Source: Demequina aurantiaca | GTDB taxonomy: Bacteria; Actinomycetota; Actinomycetes; Actinomycetales; Demequinaceae | Reading direction: 5' to 3' | NCBI RefSeq assembly: GCF_000975135.1 | Contig: NZ_BBRF01000002.1 | Span: 186,001-250,000, forward strand | DNA length: 64,000 nt | In this document: piece after piece, positions 54,209-63,430 of the stretch | Layout: each line of letters begins with the position of its first letter | Position numbering within the stretch: position 1 is the stretch's first letter | Translations under genes and position numbers: made by a program | Notes under the pieces: generated by a model | Databases searched by the model: none | What the model was told of the DNA's origin: nothing | What the model saw: only the letters and a program-made list of their open reading frames with translations

Positions 54209-56257
54209 GTGGCTGGGACTATCAATCGGGATGACATCGCGACCGTTCGCGAGCGCGCGCCCATTGAGGACATCATCGGACAGCACGTCACACTAAAGTC
54301 CGCGGGCGTCGGCTCACTGAAGGGCCTGTGTCCCTTCCATGATGAGCGCAGCCCCTCATTCCACGTGCGCCCCGCCGCCGGACGCTGGCACTGCTTTGGC
54401 TGTGGCGAGGGCGGTGACGTCATTGAGTTCGTGATGCGCATGGACGGATTGCCCTTCGCGGAGGCCGTGGAATACCTGGCCGAACGCTCCAATGTGACGC
54501 TTCGCTACGAGGCCGGTGGCGGACCGCGCAAGGAGGGCACGGCGGGGCTGCGCAAGCGGCTGCTCGACGCGCACCGCGTCGCCGCCGAATTCTTCGTTTC
54601 CCAGCTCGGCACCCCGGAGGCCAAGACCGCCAGGGACTTCCTGCTGGGTCGTGGGTTCGGCCAGGAGGCCGCCGCGACGTTCGGAGTGGGCTACGCGCCC
54701 CAAGGCTGGTCGTCCTTATTGGACCACCTGCGCAGCAACGGCTTCACCGAGCCGGAGTTACGCGCATCGGGACTGGTCTCCGAAGGCCAGCGCGGCATCT
54801 ACGACCGCTTCCGCGGCCGCCTGGTGTGGCCCATCCGCGACGTCACCGGTGAGCCCATCGGCTTTGGCGCGCGTAAGCTTTACGAGGATGACCAGGGCCC
54901 CAAGTACCTGAACACCCCGGAGACCGCGCTCTACAAGAAGAGCAACGTCCTTTACGGGCTGGACCTCGCCAAGGGCGCCATTCGGTCCGAGCGCACCGTC
55001 GTGGTGGTCGAGGGCTATACCGACGTCATGGCGTGTCACCTCGCGGGCATCAAGAACGCCGTCGCGACCTGCGGCACCGCCTTTGGCGAGGACCACGTCA
55101 AGGTGGTGCGCCGCCTCATGGGAGACACCGGCGGTGCGCAACTCAAGGTCGGCTCGACCGGCGCCAAGGTGATCTTCACGTTTGACGGCGACGAGGCCGG
55201 GCAGAACGCCGCGCTCAAGTCCTTTGCGCTCGACCAGCAGTTCCTCGCACAGACATTCGTCGCCGTGGACCCGGACGGGATGGACCCCTGCGACATTCGT
55301 CAGCAGCGCGGGGACGAGGCCGTGCGTGCGCTGATGGAGGCGCGCGTGCCGCTGTTTGAGTTTGTGATCAAGACCGCGCTGGGAGCCAACAACCTCGAGA
55401 CCCCCGAGGGCCGCGTAGCTGCACTGCGTGCGGCCGCCCCCGTGGTCGCGGGCATCCGCGATCGTGCCATTCAGCCCGAGTACGCGCGCCGCCTGGCGGG
55501 CTGGCTCGGTATGGACGAGGTCGTGGTGCGCAAGGCGGTGACCGATGCGGGCAAGGCGAGGCAGGCCGCGGCTAGGTCACAGCCGCCCCAGGGACGTCCC
55601 GCGCAGGGCGGGCAGCAAGGTGGCCAACACCGTGGCCAGGCGACTCGTCCTGGGCAGCCAGCCGCAGCATCGGCCGGACGGGGTGAACCTCCTCCCTACG
55701 ACGCGCCTCCGCTGGACGACGGCGATCCGTACACGGACCACGCGTCCGCGCAGGGCGCCTTTGGAGCGAACGAGGGCTACGAGCGGCCCAACCCCCGCGA
55801 CCCGGTGGTGCGCTCCGAAGCCGTCGCGCTGGGCGTCATCCTGCAGTTGCCCGATGCGATCACGGCCCACGCTGACGTCCGTCAGGTCTTTGATGGGCTG
55901 GCTTCCGACGCGTTCACCGTGCCGCAGTACCGTGCGGTGTTTGACGGCGTTCTGGCCGCCGGCGGCCCCCAGGCCACCAGTGAGTGGGTAGCGATGGTTG
56001 CCGAGCAGGTGGGACCGATGCTGGCGCCCACCGTTTCGGAAATTGCTGTCACGCCGCTGCCGCACGATAAGCCTGAAGAGGCGCATCGCTACGTGCGTTC
56101 CGTGCTCGCGCGCGTCGCAGACCTGAGCGTGACCCGCCAGATCGCCGAACTGCGCGGGCGCATGCAGCGCGCGGGGCAGGGGACCGAGGCGGCGAGCGAG
56201 GCGTTCGCGGAAGTGATTCGGCTGGAGCAGCTAAGGCGCACCCTGCGGGAGGAATAG
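54209..56257 (+). CDS. dnaG: DNA primase
   Basis: A 682-residue primase that makes RNA primers for replication. The CHC2 zinc finger is Cys41, His44, Cys62, Cys65; the TOPRIM core contains VEGYTDVMACH and FDGDEAGQ; the C-terminal region (after about 445) is a Gln/Gly/Pro-rich linker followed by the helicase-binding domain. The GTG at 54209 is close to the start of homology. Length is normal for Actinobacteria. Confidence 0.96.
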   Translation: MAGTINRDDIATVRERAPIEDIIGQHVTLKSAGVGSLKGLCPFHDERSPSFHVRPAAGRWHCFGCGEGGDVIEFVMRMDGLPFAEAVEYLAERSNVTLRYEAGGGPRKEGTAGLRKRLLDAHRVAAEFFVSQLGTPEAKTARDFLLGRGFGQEAAATFGVGYAPQGWSSLLDHLRSNGFTEPELRASGLVSEGQRGIYDRFRGRLVWPIRDVTGEPIGFGARKLYEDDQGPKYLNTPETALYKKSNVLYGLDLAKGAIRSERTVVVVEGYTDVMACHLAGIKNAVATCGTAFGEDHVKVVRRLMGDTGGAQLKVGSTGAKVIFTFDGDEAGQNAALKSFALDQQFLAQTFVAVDPDGMDPCDIRQQRGDEAVRALMEARVPLFEFVIKTALGANNLETPEGRVAALRAAAPVVAGIRDRAIQPEYARRLAGWLGMDEVVVRKAVTDAGKARQAAARSQPPQGRPAQGGQQGGQHRGQATRPGQPAAASAGRGEPPPYDAPPLDDGDPYTDHASAQGAFGANEGYERPNPRDPVVRSEAVALGVILQLPDAITAHADVRQVFDGLASDAFTVPQYRAVFDGVLAAGGPQATSEWVAMVAEQVGPMLAPTVSEIAVTPLPHDKPEEAHRYVRSVLARVADLSVTRQIAELRGRMQRAGQGTEAASEAFAEVIRLEQLRRTLREE

Positions 56258-56312
56258 CGATTGCGCCTGGCAGAGTGGTGTTTGCTGGCTAGGCCATCCG
56301 TCTTGGAAACAC

Positions 56313-56342
56313 AAAAGCCGGCCCGCGATGTGGACCGGCTTA
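56313..56342 (-). terminator. Terminator of tRNA-Asn
   Basis: On the minus strand AAGCCGG ... CCGGCTT followed by TTG lies ten bases after the tRNA-Asn 3' end. A short intrinsic terminator. Confidence 0.7.
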
Positions 56343-56352
56343 GTGCTTGCAG

Positions 56353-56428
56353 TGGCTCCCTCTATTGGACTCGAACCAATAACCTGCCGATTAACAGTCG
56401 GCTGCTCTGCCAATTGAGCTAAGAGGGA
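56353..56428 (-). tRNA. tRNA-Asn (GTT)
   Basis: Read on the minus strand: acceptor stem TCCCTCT/AGAGGGA, D arm with AGCTCAATTGGCAGAGC, anticodon loop CTGTTAA (anticodon GTT), T arm GGTTCGAGTCC, discriminator G and encoded CCA. Seventy-six bases with CCA. Confidence 0.97.
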
Positions 56429-56535
56429 TTGTGCAGTCACAAACTTTACATGACTTCGCGGCGTTCTACGAACACGCGAAACTGGTGTCTTCACTCGCCG
56501 ATAGACTACCTACCGCTCGCCCTTGCGGCGAGCGC

Positions 56536-56609
56536 GGGCCAGTAGCTCAGCCGGTTAGAGCAGCGGACTCATAATCCGTCGGTCGTGGGTTCAAGCCCCA
56601 CCTGGCCCA
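56536..56609 (+). tRNA. tRNA with CAT anticodon (Met, or Ile2)
   Basis: Acceptor stem GGGCCAG/CTGGCCC, D arm AGCTCAGCCGGTTAGAGC, anticodon loop CTCATAA (anticodon CAT), T arm GTGGGTTCAAGCCCCAC, discriminator A; CCA is not encoded. Lacks initiator features. It is elongator Met or the lysidine-modified Ile2; sequence alone does not settle it. Confidence 0.93.
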
Positions 56610-56654
56610 CTGCAGTCGAGGGGGACCTCAAGGCGACAGAAGGGTAGCCGAACC

Positions 56655-56957
56655 GTGACGACGACGTACGAGTTCAAGGCCAGTCTCTGGCGCTGGGACG
56701 TCCACCAGGGCGTCTGGTTGTTCGTTACCTTGCCCAACAAGATCACCGATGAGATCGACGAGGAGTACTCCGGGCTCCGCGCGGGGTTCGGGTCGGTCAA
56801 GGTGAGCGTCAGCATCGGCGAGACGACCTGGGAGACGTCGGTCTTTCCGTCCAAGGAAGAGGGCGGGTTCATCCTTCCCATCAAGAAGGCAGTCCGTAAA
56901 TCCGAGGGGCTTGACGAGGGCTCGACCGCGAGCGTTCGCCTCACCCCCATCGACTAG
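56655..56957 (+). CDS. DUF1905 family protein
   Basis: A 100-residue DUF1905 protein: YEFKASLWRWD, then FVTLPNKITDEI, GFGSVKVSVSIGETTWETS and FPSKEEGGFILPIKKAVR. The family is a small beta barrel of unknown function. Starts at a GTG shortly after the tRNA. Its last four bases overlap the convergent nnrD. Confidence 0.88.
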   Translation: MTTTYEFKASLWRWDVHQGVWLFVTLPNKITDEIDEEYSGLRAGFGSVKVSVSIGETTWETSVFPSKEEGGFILPIKKAVRKSEGLDEGSTASVRLTPID

Positions 56958-57829
56958 GCCGGCGACTCGTCGCCGTACTGGTCGACAATTGCCGCGACCA
57001 CGGTCGGCACCATGTCGGCCACGTCGAGCGCACTGATGGGCCCACCGTCGGAAGCCAGCACCCCAGCTTGGGCGTGGATCCACGCGGCGCTGGCCCCGGC
57101 ATCGGCCGCGGTGAGGCCCCCAGCAAGAAGTGTGCCAGCGATGCCGGCCAGGGTATCCCCGGAGCCGGCAGTGGCCAGCCAGGGCGTCGCCTCAGGTAGG
57201 GCGATGGTCGTACCGCCGGGGGAGACGACGATGGTGCGTGAGCCCTTGAGCAACACGGTCGCCCTAGCGGTCTCGGCAAGCAGGCGTGCGTGTCCGGCGC
57301 GATCGCCGTCGACGTCGGCGCGTGTGACGTCGTGCCGCAATGCCTGCAACGCGCGAACGAGTTCATTCGCGTGCGGTGTGAGAAGCACGCTGTCGCTCGC
57401 GGCGGCGCGGTCGCCGGATGCCCGGGCGCGGGCGATAGCTTCGAGTGCACCGGCGTCGACCACCATCGGCAGCCCATTCTCGGTCACGGCGCTCATGACT
57501 GCATCCTGCTCGGGGTGGTCGGCGACGCCTGGGCCCACCACCCACGCCTGGCAGCGGGGCAGGGCGTCCGATGCGTCGGATGGGGCGTGCACGACCACTT
57601 CGGGGTGGCGGGCCAGCACGAGGTCCTGGGCCCGACGCGGGCCCACGTAACGCACGAATGCTGCTCCGGCGCGAACGGCTGCGTTGACCACCAACACAGC
57701 CGCGCTCGGGTAGGCGTCGGAGCCCGCGATGACGCCCAAGACGCCCCGCGAATACTTGTCGTCACCGGCGCCCGGCACCGGCCAAACGCGCTCGACATCG
57801 GCCGCTGACCACTCGTGTGCGTCGCTCAT
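56954..57829 (-). CDS. nnrD: ADP-dependent NAD(P)H-hydrate dehydratase
   Basis: A 291-residue ribokinase-like enzyme repairing hydrated NAD(P)H. The catalytic Asp is Asp225 in GSGDTLAGI; TPHANELVRAL and the phosphate-binding LLKGSRTI are present. In many bacteria it is fused to the epimerase NnrE; here nnrE is a separate gene 580 bases away on the same strand, with def between them on the other strand. Confidence 0.9.
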   Translation of the reverse strand: MSDAHEWSAADVERVWPVPGAGDDKYSRGVLGVIAGSDAYPSAAVLVVNAAVRAGAAFVRYVGPRRAQDLVLARHPEVVVHAPSDASDALPRCQAWVVGPGVADHPEQDAVMSAVTENGLPMVVDAGALEAIARARASGDRAAASDSVLLTPHANELVRALQALRHDVTRADVDGDRAGHARLLAETARATVLLKGSRTIVVSPGGTTIALPEATPWLATAGSGDTLAGIAGTLLAGGLTAADAGASAAWIHAQAGVLASDGGPISALDVADMVPTVVAAIVDQYGDESPA

Positions 57830-57887
57830 GGCTCCAGCGTCGCACACGCGAACCCGGAGCGGTCGGAGGGCATGAAAGAATGTCGCC

Positions 57888-58388
57888 ATGGCATTCCGCG
57901 ACATCCGAGTAACCGGTGACCCCGTCCTGCGCACGATGTGCGACCCCATCACGGATATTGACGCCCGCGTCAAGACCCTGATCGAGGACCTGCTTGAGAC
58001 TGTCGACTACGACGGCCGCGCGGGACTGGCCGCGAATCAGATCGGCGTAAACCTGCGCGCGTTCTCCTGGAACATTGACGACAACATGGGCTACATCATC
58101 AACCCCGTCATCGTGGAGCGCTCCGAGGAGTTGCAGGAACTCGGCGACGAGGGCTGCCTCTCCGTCCCCGGCCTCTGGTACCCGTGCGAGCGCCCCGCGT
58201 ACACGCGCGCCGAGGGAATCGACCTGGACGGCAAGCCCGTGGTGGTCGAGGGCGAGGAGATCTGGGCGCGCCTGATCAATCACGAGGTCGACCACCTCGA
58301 CGGCCACCTCTACCTGGACCGACTCAAGAAGGACGTTCGCAAGCGCGCCATGCGCGAACTGCGTGAATCGCTCGACGAGGCTAAATAA
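57888..58388 (+). CDS. def: Peptide deformylase
   Basis: A 166-residue iron/zinc enzyme removing formyl groups from new proteins. Motifs: GLAANQ (46-51), EGCLS (Cys90), and HEVDH (His132, Glu133, His136). It begins at an ATG at 57888. Length is typical. Divergent from nnrD. Confidence 0.95.
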   Translation: MAFRDIRVTGDPVLRTMCDPITDIDARVKTLIEDLLETVDYDGRAGLAANQIGVNLRAFSWNIDDNMGYIINPVIVERSEELQELGDEGCLSVPGLWYPCERPAYTRAEGIDLDGKPVVVEGEEIWARLINHEVDHLDGHLYLDRLKKDVRKRAMRELRESLDEAK

Positions 58389-58409
58389 TCTAGGCTTCGT
58401 CGCTGCGCG

Positions 58410-59060
58410 CTAGTCCAGCGTGACGCCCACATCGGCGAGCACCACCAGACCGGCCGATGTTTTGGCCGGCCTGGCAGACAGGCAACGCTTGAGTGCGGTG
58501 AAGGTCACGGTGACGCCCGCGTGAACGTGAGGGAGGTCTGCGTCCCCGGAGTCGGCCTCGAGCCCGCTCGGAATGTCGACGGCGATCACGGCCGCATGCA
58601 GCGGAATCTCGGCCACCAGGCCGTCCGCAGGGGCTCGTAGTCCCGCGCGGGCGCCGAGGCCGACGATGCCATCGATCACACAGTGAGCTTCCCTCACTAA
58701 GGCCAGCGCCTCATCCAGGGAGTCCGCCGCGCGGACTATTCGTCCACCTGCGGCGGCAAAGCGCTTCAGCCCTCGCTCGTGCGCACCGTCGCCCACGAGT
58801 ACCGCCACCGCATCGGCGCCCTCCGCGCTGAGCAATGCCCCGGCCAGCAGCGCGTCGCCACCGTTGTTTCCCGTGCCGGCCAGGACCACCACATGCGCTC
58901 GCCCCATCTGGCGAGTGCGTGCCTCGGTGGTGCCGCGCGCCTCCGCCGCGACCGCATCGGCGGCCCTATCCATGAGCTCGGCCTCCGGCGTCGACTGCAT
59001 GGTGATCCGCTCGGCATCACGCAGCTGTGCCGCGGTCATCACTTCTGAGTAGGTAGCCAT
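58410..59060 (-). CDS. nnrE: NAD(P)H-hydrate epimerase
   Basis: A 216-residue YjeF N-terminal-type enzyme that interconverts the R and S forms of hydrated NAD(P)H so that NnrD can act. GTGNNGGDAL (62-71), the DGIVGLGARAGL loop and AVDIPSGL are present. The ATG at 59060 is preferred over a longer frame to 59120, which adds an unrelated stretch. Ribosome site is weak. Confidence 0.88.
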   Translation of the reverse strand: MATYSEVMTAAQLRDAERITMQSTPEAELMDRAADAVAAEARGTTEARTRQMGRAHVVVLAGTGNNGGDALLAGALLSAEGADAVAVLVGDGAHERGLKRFAAAGGRIVRAADSLDEALALVREAHCVIDGIVGLGARAGLRAPADGLVAEIPLHAAVIAVDIPSGLEADSGDADLPHVHAGVTVTFTALKRCLSARPAKTSAGLVVLADVGVTLD

Positions 59061-59239
59061 GATTCGACTCTGGCACGGCCCACGGATTGGCGCACATTGC
59101 GCCGCGCCGCGCGAGCACACTGGCGCATCCGCGTGAGATAGGGCAACATAGGGACATAGCAGTAACGAACTACCCCGGTAAGCCGGACATTTCTTCAGAG
59201 GTCGTAGGGGAAGACGTACCTCAACAGGAAGGAAGGGTC

Positions 59240-59737
59240 ATGGCTGCAATTACCCGTGGTGTTCTATTCGTGCACTCTGCAACGCGCGCAATGTGCCCTC
59301 ACATCGAGTGGGCCGCACAGAGCGTGCTAGGTTCGCGCGCCACCTTTGACTGGATCGACCAGCCCGCTGGCACCAATCTTTTCCGCGCCGAGGTGGCGTG
59401 GCAGGGACAGCAAGGCACCGGCGCCAACCTCGCCTCCGCCTTGCGCGGGTGGGAGCACGTCCGCTACGAGGTCACCGAGGACCCTTCCTTTGGCTGTGAC
59501 GGCGGACGCTGGTCGCATACCCCCTCGCTGGGCATCTTCCACGCCGTCACCGACGTCCACGGCAATATCGTGGTGCCCGAGGACCGCATTCGTGCAGCAA
59601 TCGAGGCTGGCGGTACGGCAGCTGACTTCAAGCGCTCCATGGATCTAGCTCTTGGGGCCGCGTGGGACCACGAGCTGGAGCCGTTCCGCTATGCGGGCCA
59701 CGGTGCCCCGGTGCGCTGGCTCCACCGCGTTGGCTAG
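59240..59737 (+). CDS. DUF3145 family protein
   Basis: A 165-residue protein specific to Actinobacteria as far as I recall; it starts MAAITRGVLFVHSATRAMCP and contains HIEWAAQSVLG and LALGAAWDHELEPFRYAG. Function unknown. A good AAGGAAGGG site precedes the ATG. It is convergent with fabF, sharing a bidirectional terminator. Confidence 0.88.
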   Translation: MAAITRGVLFVHSATRAMCPHIEWAAQSVLGSRATFDWIDQPAGTNLFRAEVAWQGQQGTGANLASALRGWEHVRYEVTEDPSFGCDGGRWSHTPSLGIFHAVTDVHGNIVVPEDRIRAAIEAGGTAADFKRSMDLALGAAWDHELEPFRYAGHGAPVRWLHRVG

Positions 59738-59755
59738 AGCTCGCGATGTAGACGC

Positions 59756-59794
59756 AAAGTAGGGCCCCGCTCCACTGGAGCGGGGCCCTACTTT
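59756..59794. terminator. Perfect 19-bp bidirectional terminator
   Basis: A 19-bp arm beginning AAAGTAGGGCCCCG, a single C, and its exact reverse complement ending in CTACTTT. It has A/T-rich outer ends on both sides, so it should end transcription from DUF3145 and from fabF. A near GACGC/GCGTC pair extends it further. Confidence 0.9.
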
Positions 59795-59806
59795 ATGCGT
59801 CAGCGG

Positions 59807-61045
59807 TTACGCAGTACCAAAGATGAGGGCGACGTTGTGGCCGCCGAACCCGAACGAGTTGTTGATGGCCGCGAGCTGACCCTCGGCCGGCAAGTCACGC
59901 GGAACGTCGCGAACCAAGTCGAGCTCGAGCTCGGGGTCCGGCTCTGTCACGTTGATGGTCGGCGGGGCCTTGCGGTCCTGTAGGGCCTTGACGGTGAAGA
60001 CCGACTCGAGTGCGCCTGCGCCACCGAGGAGGTGCCCAGTCATGGACTTGGTAGCGCTGAGAAGCACGTGGTCGGCGTGCGAGCCGAGCACGCTTCGGAT
60101 GCCGCGAGCCTCGATCATGTCGCCAACAGGCGTGGACGTGGCGTGGCCGTTCACGTGCACGATGTCACTCGCGGTGAGCTCCGCGCAGTCGAGCGCGAAC
60201 TGCATCGCGCGCGTCTGACCCGCACCCTGGGGGTCCGGCGCCGCAATGTGGTGCGCGTCCGCGGTCATGCCCATGCCGAGCAGGCGGCCGTAGATGCGCG
60301 CGCCACGCGCCTTGGCGTGCTCCTCAGACTCGATGACCATGACTCCAGCGCCTTCACCCAGAACAAAGCCGTCCCGCGTGACGTCGTACGGACGCGAGGC
60401 GCCCGCCGGGTCGTCATTGCGCTTGGACAGTGCCTGCATGGCTGCAAACGAGGAGATCGGAAGCGGGTGGATAGCCGCCTCGGTGCCGCCAGCGACCACA
60501 ACATCGGCCCGACCGGACTGGATCATCTCGTACGCCATGCCGATAGCCTCGGCGCCCGATGCGCAGGCGGAGACGGGGGCGTGTGCGCCGGCTCGTGCGG
60601 TTATTTCAAGCGAGACGTACGCGGTGGGGGAGTTCGGCATCAGCATGGGCACGGTGAGGGGAAGCACGCGCGCGGCACCCTTCTCCTTCATCGTGTCCCA
60701 TGCCGATAGCAGCGTCCACACTCCACCGATGCCCGAAGAGACCACGGCGCCCAGGCGCTCGGGGTCAACTTCGGGGGTACCGGCATCGGCCCAAGCCTCG
60801 CGCGTCGCCACGATCGCCATCTGGGCGGACGGGTCCATGCGCTTGGTCTCGGGACGGGAGAGAACCTCGTCAGGACGCACCATGAGCTGACCGGCGAAGT
60901 TCACGGCCATGCCGTAGGTCTCCGCCCAATCGTTGTCGAGGGTACGCACTCCGGACTTGCCGGCGAGCGCGTTCTCCCAGGTCGTTGGGACGTCTCCGCC
61001 AAGCGGCGTGGTCGCTCCAAGTCCAGTGATAACGACATTCGTCAT
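59807..61045 (-). CDS. fabF: Beta-ketoacyl-ACP synthase II
   Basis: A 412-residue thiolase-fold condensing enzyme for fatty acid elongation. Catalytic Cys161 (VSACASG), His301 (VNGHATSTP), Lys333 and His338. Ends SFGFGGHNVALIF. Uses malonyl-ACP and acyl-ACP. Last of the fabD-fabH-acpP-fabF operon; the 55-base gap to acpP may allow separate regulation. Confidence 0.96.
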   Translation of the reverse strand: MTNVVITGLGATTPLGGDVPTTWENALAGKSGVRTLDNDWAETYGMAVNFAGQLMVRPDEVLSRPETKRMDPSAQMAIVATREAWADAGTPEVDPERLGAVVSSGIGGVWTLLSAWDTMKEKGAARVLPLTVPMLMPNSPTAYVSLEITARAGAHAPVSACASGAEAIGMAYEMIQSGRADVVVAGGTEAAIHPLPISSFAAMQALSKRNDDPAGASRPYDVTRDGFVLGEGAGVMVIESEEHAKARGARIYGRLLGMGMTADAHHIAAPDPQGAGQTRAMQFALDCAELTASDIVHVNGHATSTPVGDMIEARGIRSVLGSHADHVLLSATKSMTGHLLGGAGALESVFTVKALQDRKAPPTINVTEPDPELELDLVRDVPRDLPAEGQLAAINNSFGFGGHNVALIFGTA

Positions 61046-61100
61046 GGTGTGATTCTCCCTTTACGAGGTCAAGAGGGGCAGGGGTGCCGAAAGGCTGAGG

Positions 61101-61349
61101 TTACGCCTGCGCCTTGGTGATGTACTGGACGGCGTCGCCCACGGTGACGAGGTTCTTGACGTCCTCGTCGGGGATGCGCACGTCGAACTTCTCTTCAGCG
61201 AGAGTAACGATGGTCATCATCGACAGCGAGTCGATGTCGAGGTCGTCGGTGAACGACTTGTCGTTCTGGACGTCTGCTGCGTCGAGGCCGGTCTCTTCGG
61301 CGACGATCTCTGCCAGGCCCTCAAGGACCTCGTTTTCGTTCAGTGCCAT
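61101..61349 (-). CDS. acpP: Acyl carrier protein
   Basis: An 82-residue acidic carrier protein. Ser41 in DIDSLS is the phosphopantetheine site. Helices are typical, and GDAVQYI is near the end. Ribosome site GGAG lies before the ATG. Its place between fabH and fabF is standard. Confidence 0.97.
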   Translation of the reverse strand: MALNENEVLEGLAEIVAEETGLDAADVQNDKSFTDDLDIDSLSMMTIVTLAEEKFDVRIPDEDVKNLVTVGDAVQYITKAQA

Positions 61350-61430
61350 GTGTGTCTCCTTAGGTGGTGGTGATGCGGACGCATCGTGTTCTTGTGTAGA
61401 ACGATTGTGAAATTAGTAGGTATCCCGAAT

Positions 61431-62429
61431 TTACGGGATCTCGATGACCTGGGCGGCGTACACCAGCCCAGCGCCAAAGCCAATCTGCAGCGCGAGGTCG
61501 CCCGACTTCGCGTCGCCATCGCGGAGGAGTCGTTCCGTTGCTAGTGGAATCGAGGCTGCGGACGTGTTGCCGGAGTCGACGATGTCCTTGCCTACTGCCA
61601 CGTGGTCTGGCAGTCCAATCTGCTTGACGAGCTGGTCAATGATGCGGACGTTGGCCTGGTGAGGAATGAACACCGAGATGGCGTCCGGCGTCAGGCCGGC
61701 AGCAGCGATGGCCTCGCGTGCGATGGGAGCCATCTTGAAGGACGCCCATTTGAAGACGGAGGGGCCCTCCTGGAACAACGTGGGGAAGGGGACGTCGGGG
61801 TTGTCGCGCACCTCAAGCCAGGAGGCGGTTTGGCGAATGAGCTTGGCGCCCGAACCATCCGAGCCCCAGACAGTAGGGCCGATGCCGGCGGTGTCCGATG
61901 CGCCAATGACCACCGCTCCTGCGGCGTCGCCGAGCAAGTACGAGATGGTGCGGTCGGCCGGGTCGACGAAGTCGCTCATCTTCTCCGCACCAACGACCAG
62001 CACGTTGCGTGCGGTACCCGCACGAACCAGTGCATCTGCCTGGCCGATGCCGTAGCAATAGCCGGCACACGCGGCGGAGATGTCGAAGGCGGCCGCCGGG
62101 ATCCCCAGCCGGTCGGCAAGCACGGGTGCGCCTCCGGGGGTCATGTGCGGATACGTGATGGTGGACAGGATGACGGTGTCAACCTCGTCCGCGGAGATGC
62201 CGGCCTTGGCGATTGCCTCGAGCGCGGCACGTTCAGCGAGGTCGATGACCGACGTGTCGGAGTTGGCCCGCACACGGGTGGCGATGCCAGTCATCTTGCG
62301 GATCCACTCGTCAGACGAGTCAATGGGCTCGATGATGTCCTCGTTGGGGACAGCGGTTTCGCCACGGGCGACGCCCAGGCCAAGGATGCGCGAGAACTCA
62401 GGTCCTCGCTTGATGGACATCGTGGTCAC
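61431..62429 (-). CDS. fabH: Beta-ketoacyl-ACP synthase III
   Basis: A 332-residue enzyme that starts fatty acid chains from acyl-CoA and malonyl-ACP. Catalytic Cys121 (SAACAGYCYG), His257 (IPHQANVRI), Asn288 (SGNTSAAS). The GTG at 62429 overlaps the fabD stop as GTGA and has GGAGG at the right distance; the ATG at 62420 is less well placed. Actinobacterial FabH often takes branched primers. Confidence 0.95.
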   Translation of the reverse strand: MTTMSIKRGPEFSRILGLGVARGETAVPNEDIIEPIDSSDEWIRKMTGIATRVRANSDTSVIDLAERAALEAIAKAGISADEVDTVILSTITYPHMTPGGAPVLADRLGIPAAAFDISAACAGYCYGIGQADALVRAGTARNVLVVGAEKMSDFVDPADRTISYLLGDAAGAVVIGASDTAGIGPTVWGSDGSGAKLIRQTASWLEVRDNPDVPFPTLFQEGPSVFKWASFKMAPIAREAIAAAGLTPDAISVFIPHQANVRIIDQLVKQIGLPDHVAVGKDIVDSGNTSAASIPLATERLLRDGDAKSGDLALQIGFGAGLVYAAQVIEIP

Positions 62430-63340
62430 GCGTGTGCCTCCAGGAGTTCGCGGGCTGCGTCCAAATCGTCCGGCGACTTAAGGGCTACTGCAGGAATACC
62501 CTTCATCGACCGCCGGGCAAGGCCCGTGAGGACTCCGCCTGGCGCGACTTCGATGATCGCCGTGACGCCAAGGTCCAGCATGGTTTGCTGGCAGAGATCC
62601 CAGCGTACTGGGTTGGCGACTTGTGACACGAGACGCGCGAGCACCTCATTGCCGTCGATGACTCGCGTCCCGTCCGCGTTGGAAATCAGCACCTCGGCCA
62701 CGTCGTTGGGGGTGACGCCCGATGCTGCCTCGGCAAGCGTTGCTATGGCCGGCTTCATGGTGTCGGTGTGGAAGGCACCGGCAACCTGCAACTCGATGAC
62801 ACGAGCGCGAGCCGGGGGAGAGGCGACCAGCGCCTCGATCGCAGTCTTAGCCCCAGCGGCAACAACCTGACCGCCGCCGTTCATGTTTGCGGGGGTGAGT
62901 CCCAACGAGCCGAGCGTCGCCAGGACCTCGTCTGCGTCGCCACCGAGGACGGCCGCCATAGATGTGGGCTCTGCTTCCGCTGCCGCGGCCGCCATGGCGT
63001 TGGCTCGGACCGAGACAAGGCTCATGGCCTCCTGGTCGGTGATCGCGCCTGCCAGTGCGGCTGCTCCGAACTCGCCCACACTGTGCCCAGCAGTGACCGC
63101 GGGGATCGCATCACCCAGTACTTCCCGAGCGGTCGCCAGCGCAGTTGCAACGAGTAGTGGCTGCGCAATAGCAGTATCGCGAATCGCGTCAGCATCGGAC
63201 GTGGTGCCGTGTTCCACCACATCAATATCTGTGGCTTCCGACAACAACTGAAGTTTCTTGGCAACTCCCGGAATCTCAAGCCAAGGGGCGAGCATTCCGG
63301 GAGTCTGGGCACCCTGACCGGGGCAGAGAACGGCAATCAT
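62426..63340 (-). CDS. fabD: Malonyl-CoA:ACP transacylase
   Basis: A 304-residue alpha/beta enzyme. Nucleophile Ser87 in GHSVGEF and His191 in GAFHTDTM. It starts CPGQGAQTPGM after three residues. Loads malonyl onto ACP for FabH and FabF. First structural gene of the operon, preceded by the regulator gene and a candidate operator. Confidence 0.96.
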   Translation of the reverse strand: MIAVLCPGQGAQTPGMLAPWLEIPGVAKKLQLLSEATDIDVVEHGTTSDADAIRDTAIAQPLLVATALATAREVLGDAIPAVTAGHSVGEFGAAALAGAITDQEAMSLVSVRANAMAAAAAEAEPTSMAAVLGGDADEVLATLGSLGLTPANMNGGGQVVAAGAKTAIEALVASPPARARVIELQVAGAFHTDTMKPAIATLAEAASGVTPNDVAEVLISNADGTRVIDGNEVLARLVSQVANPVRWDLCQQTMLDLGVTAIIEVAPGGVLTGLARRSMKGIPAVALKSPDDLDAARELLEAHA

Positions 63341-63407
63341 GTCTCTAGAGTGCCTTATGAATCACGAAAAGTTGGGCTCCGTGCTCACCGTTTCCTACGA
63401 ATCGGAT

Positions 63408-63422
63408 TGTATGAGTCCTACA
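63408..63422. promoter_or_regulatory. Candidate FasR operator before fabD
   Basis: TGTATGAGTCCTACA is a near-palindrome (12 of 15 positions agree with its reverse complement) in the gap between the regulator gene and fabD. It is the only dyad there. Binding by the FasR-like protein is inferred by analogy with Streptomyces. Confidence 0.45.
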
Positions 63423-63430
63423 GTTTCAGC

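Noticed and set aside
56536-56609. Initiator tRNA-fMet
   Set aside because: The first acceptor pair is a normal G-C match and the anticodon stem lacks the three G-C pairs of initiators.
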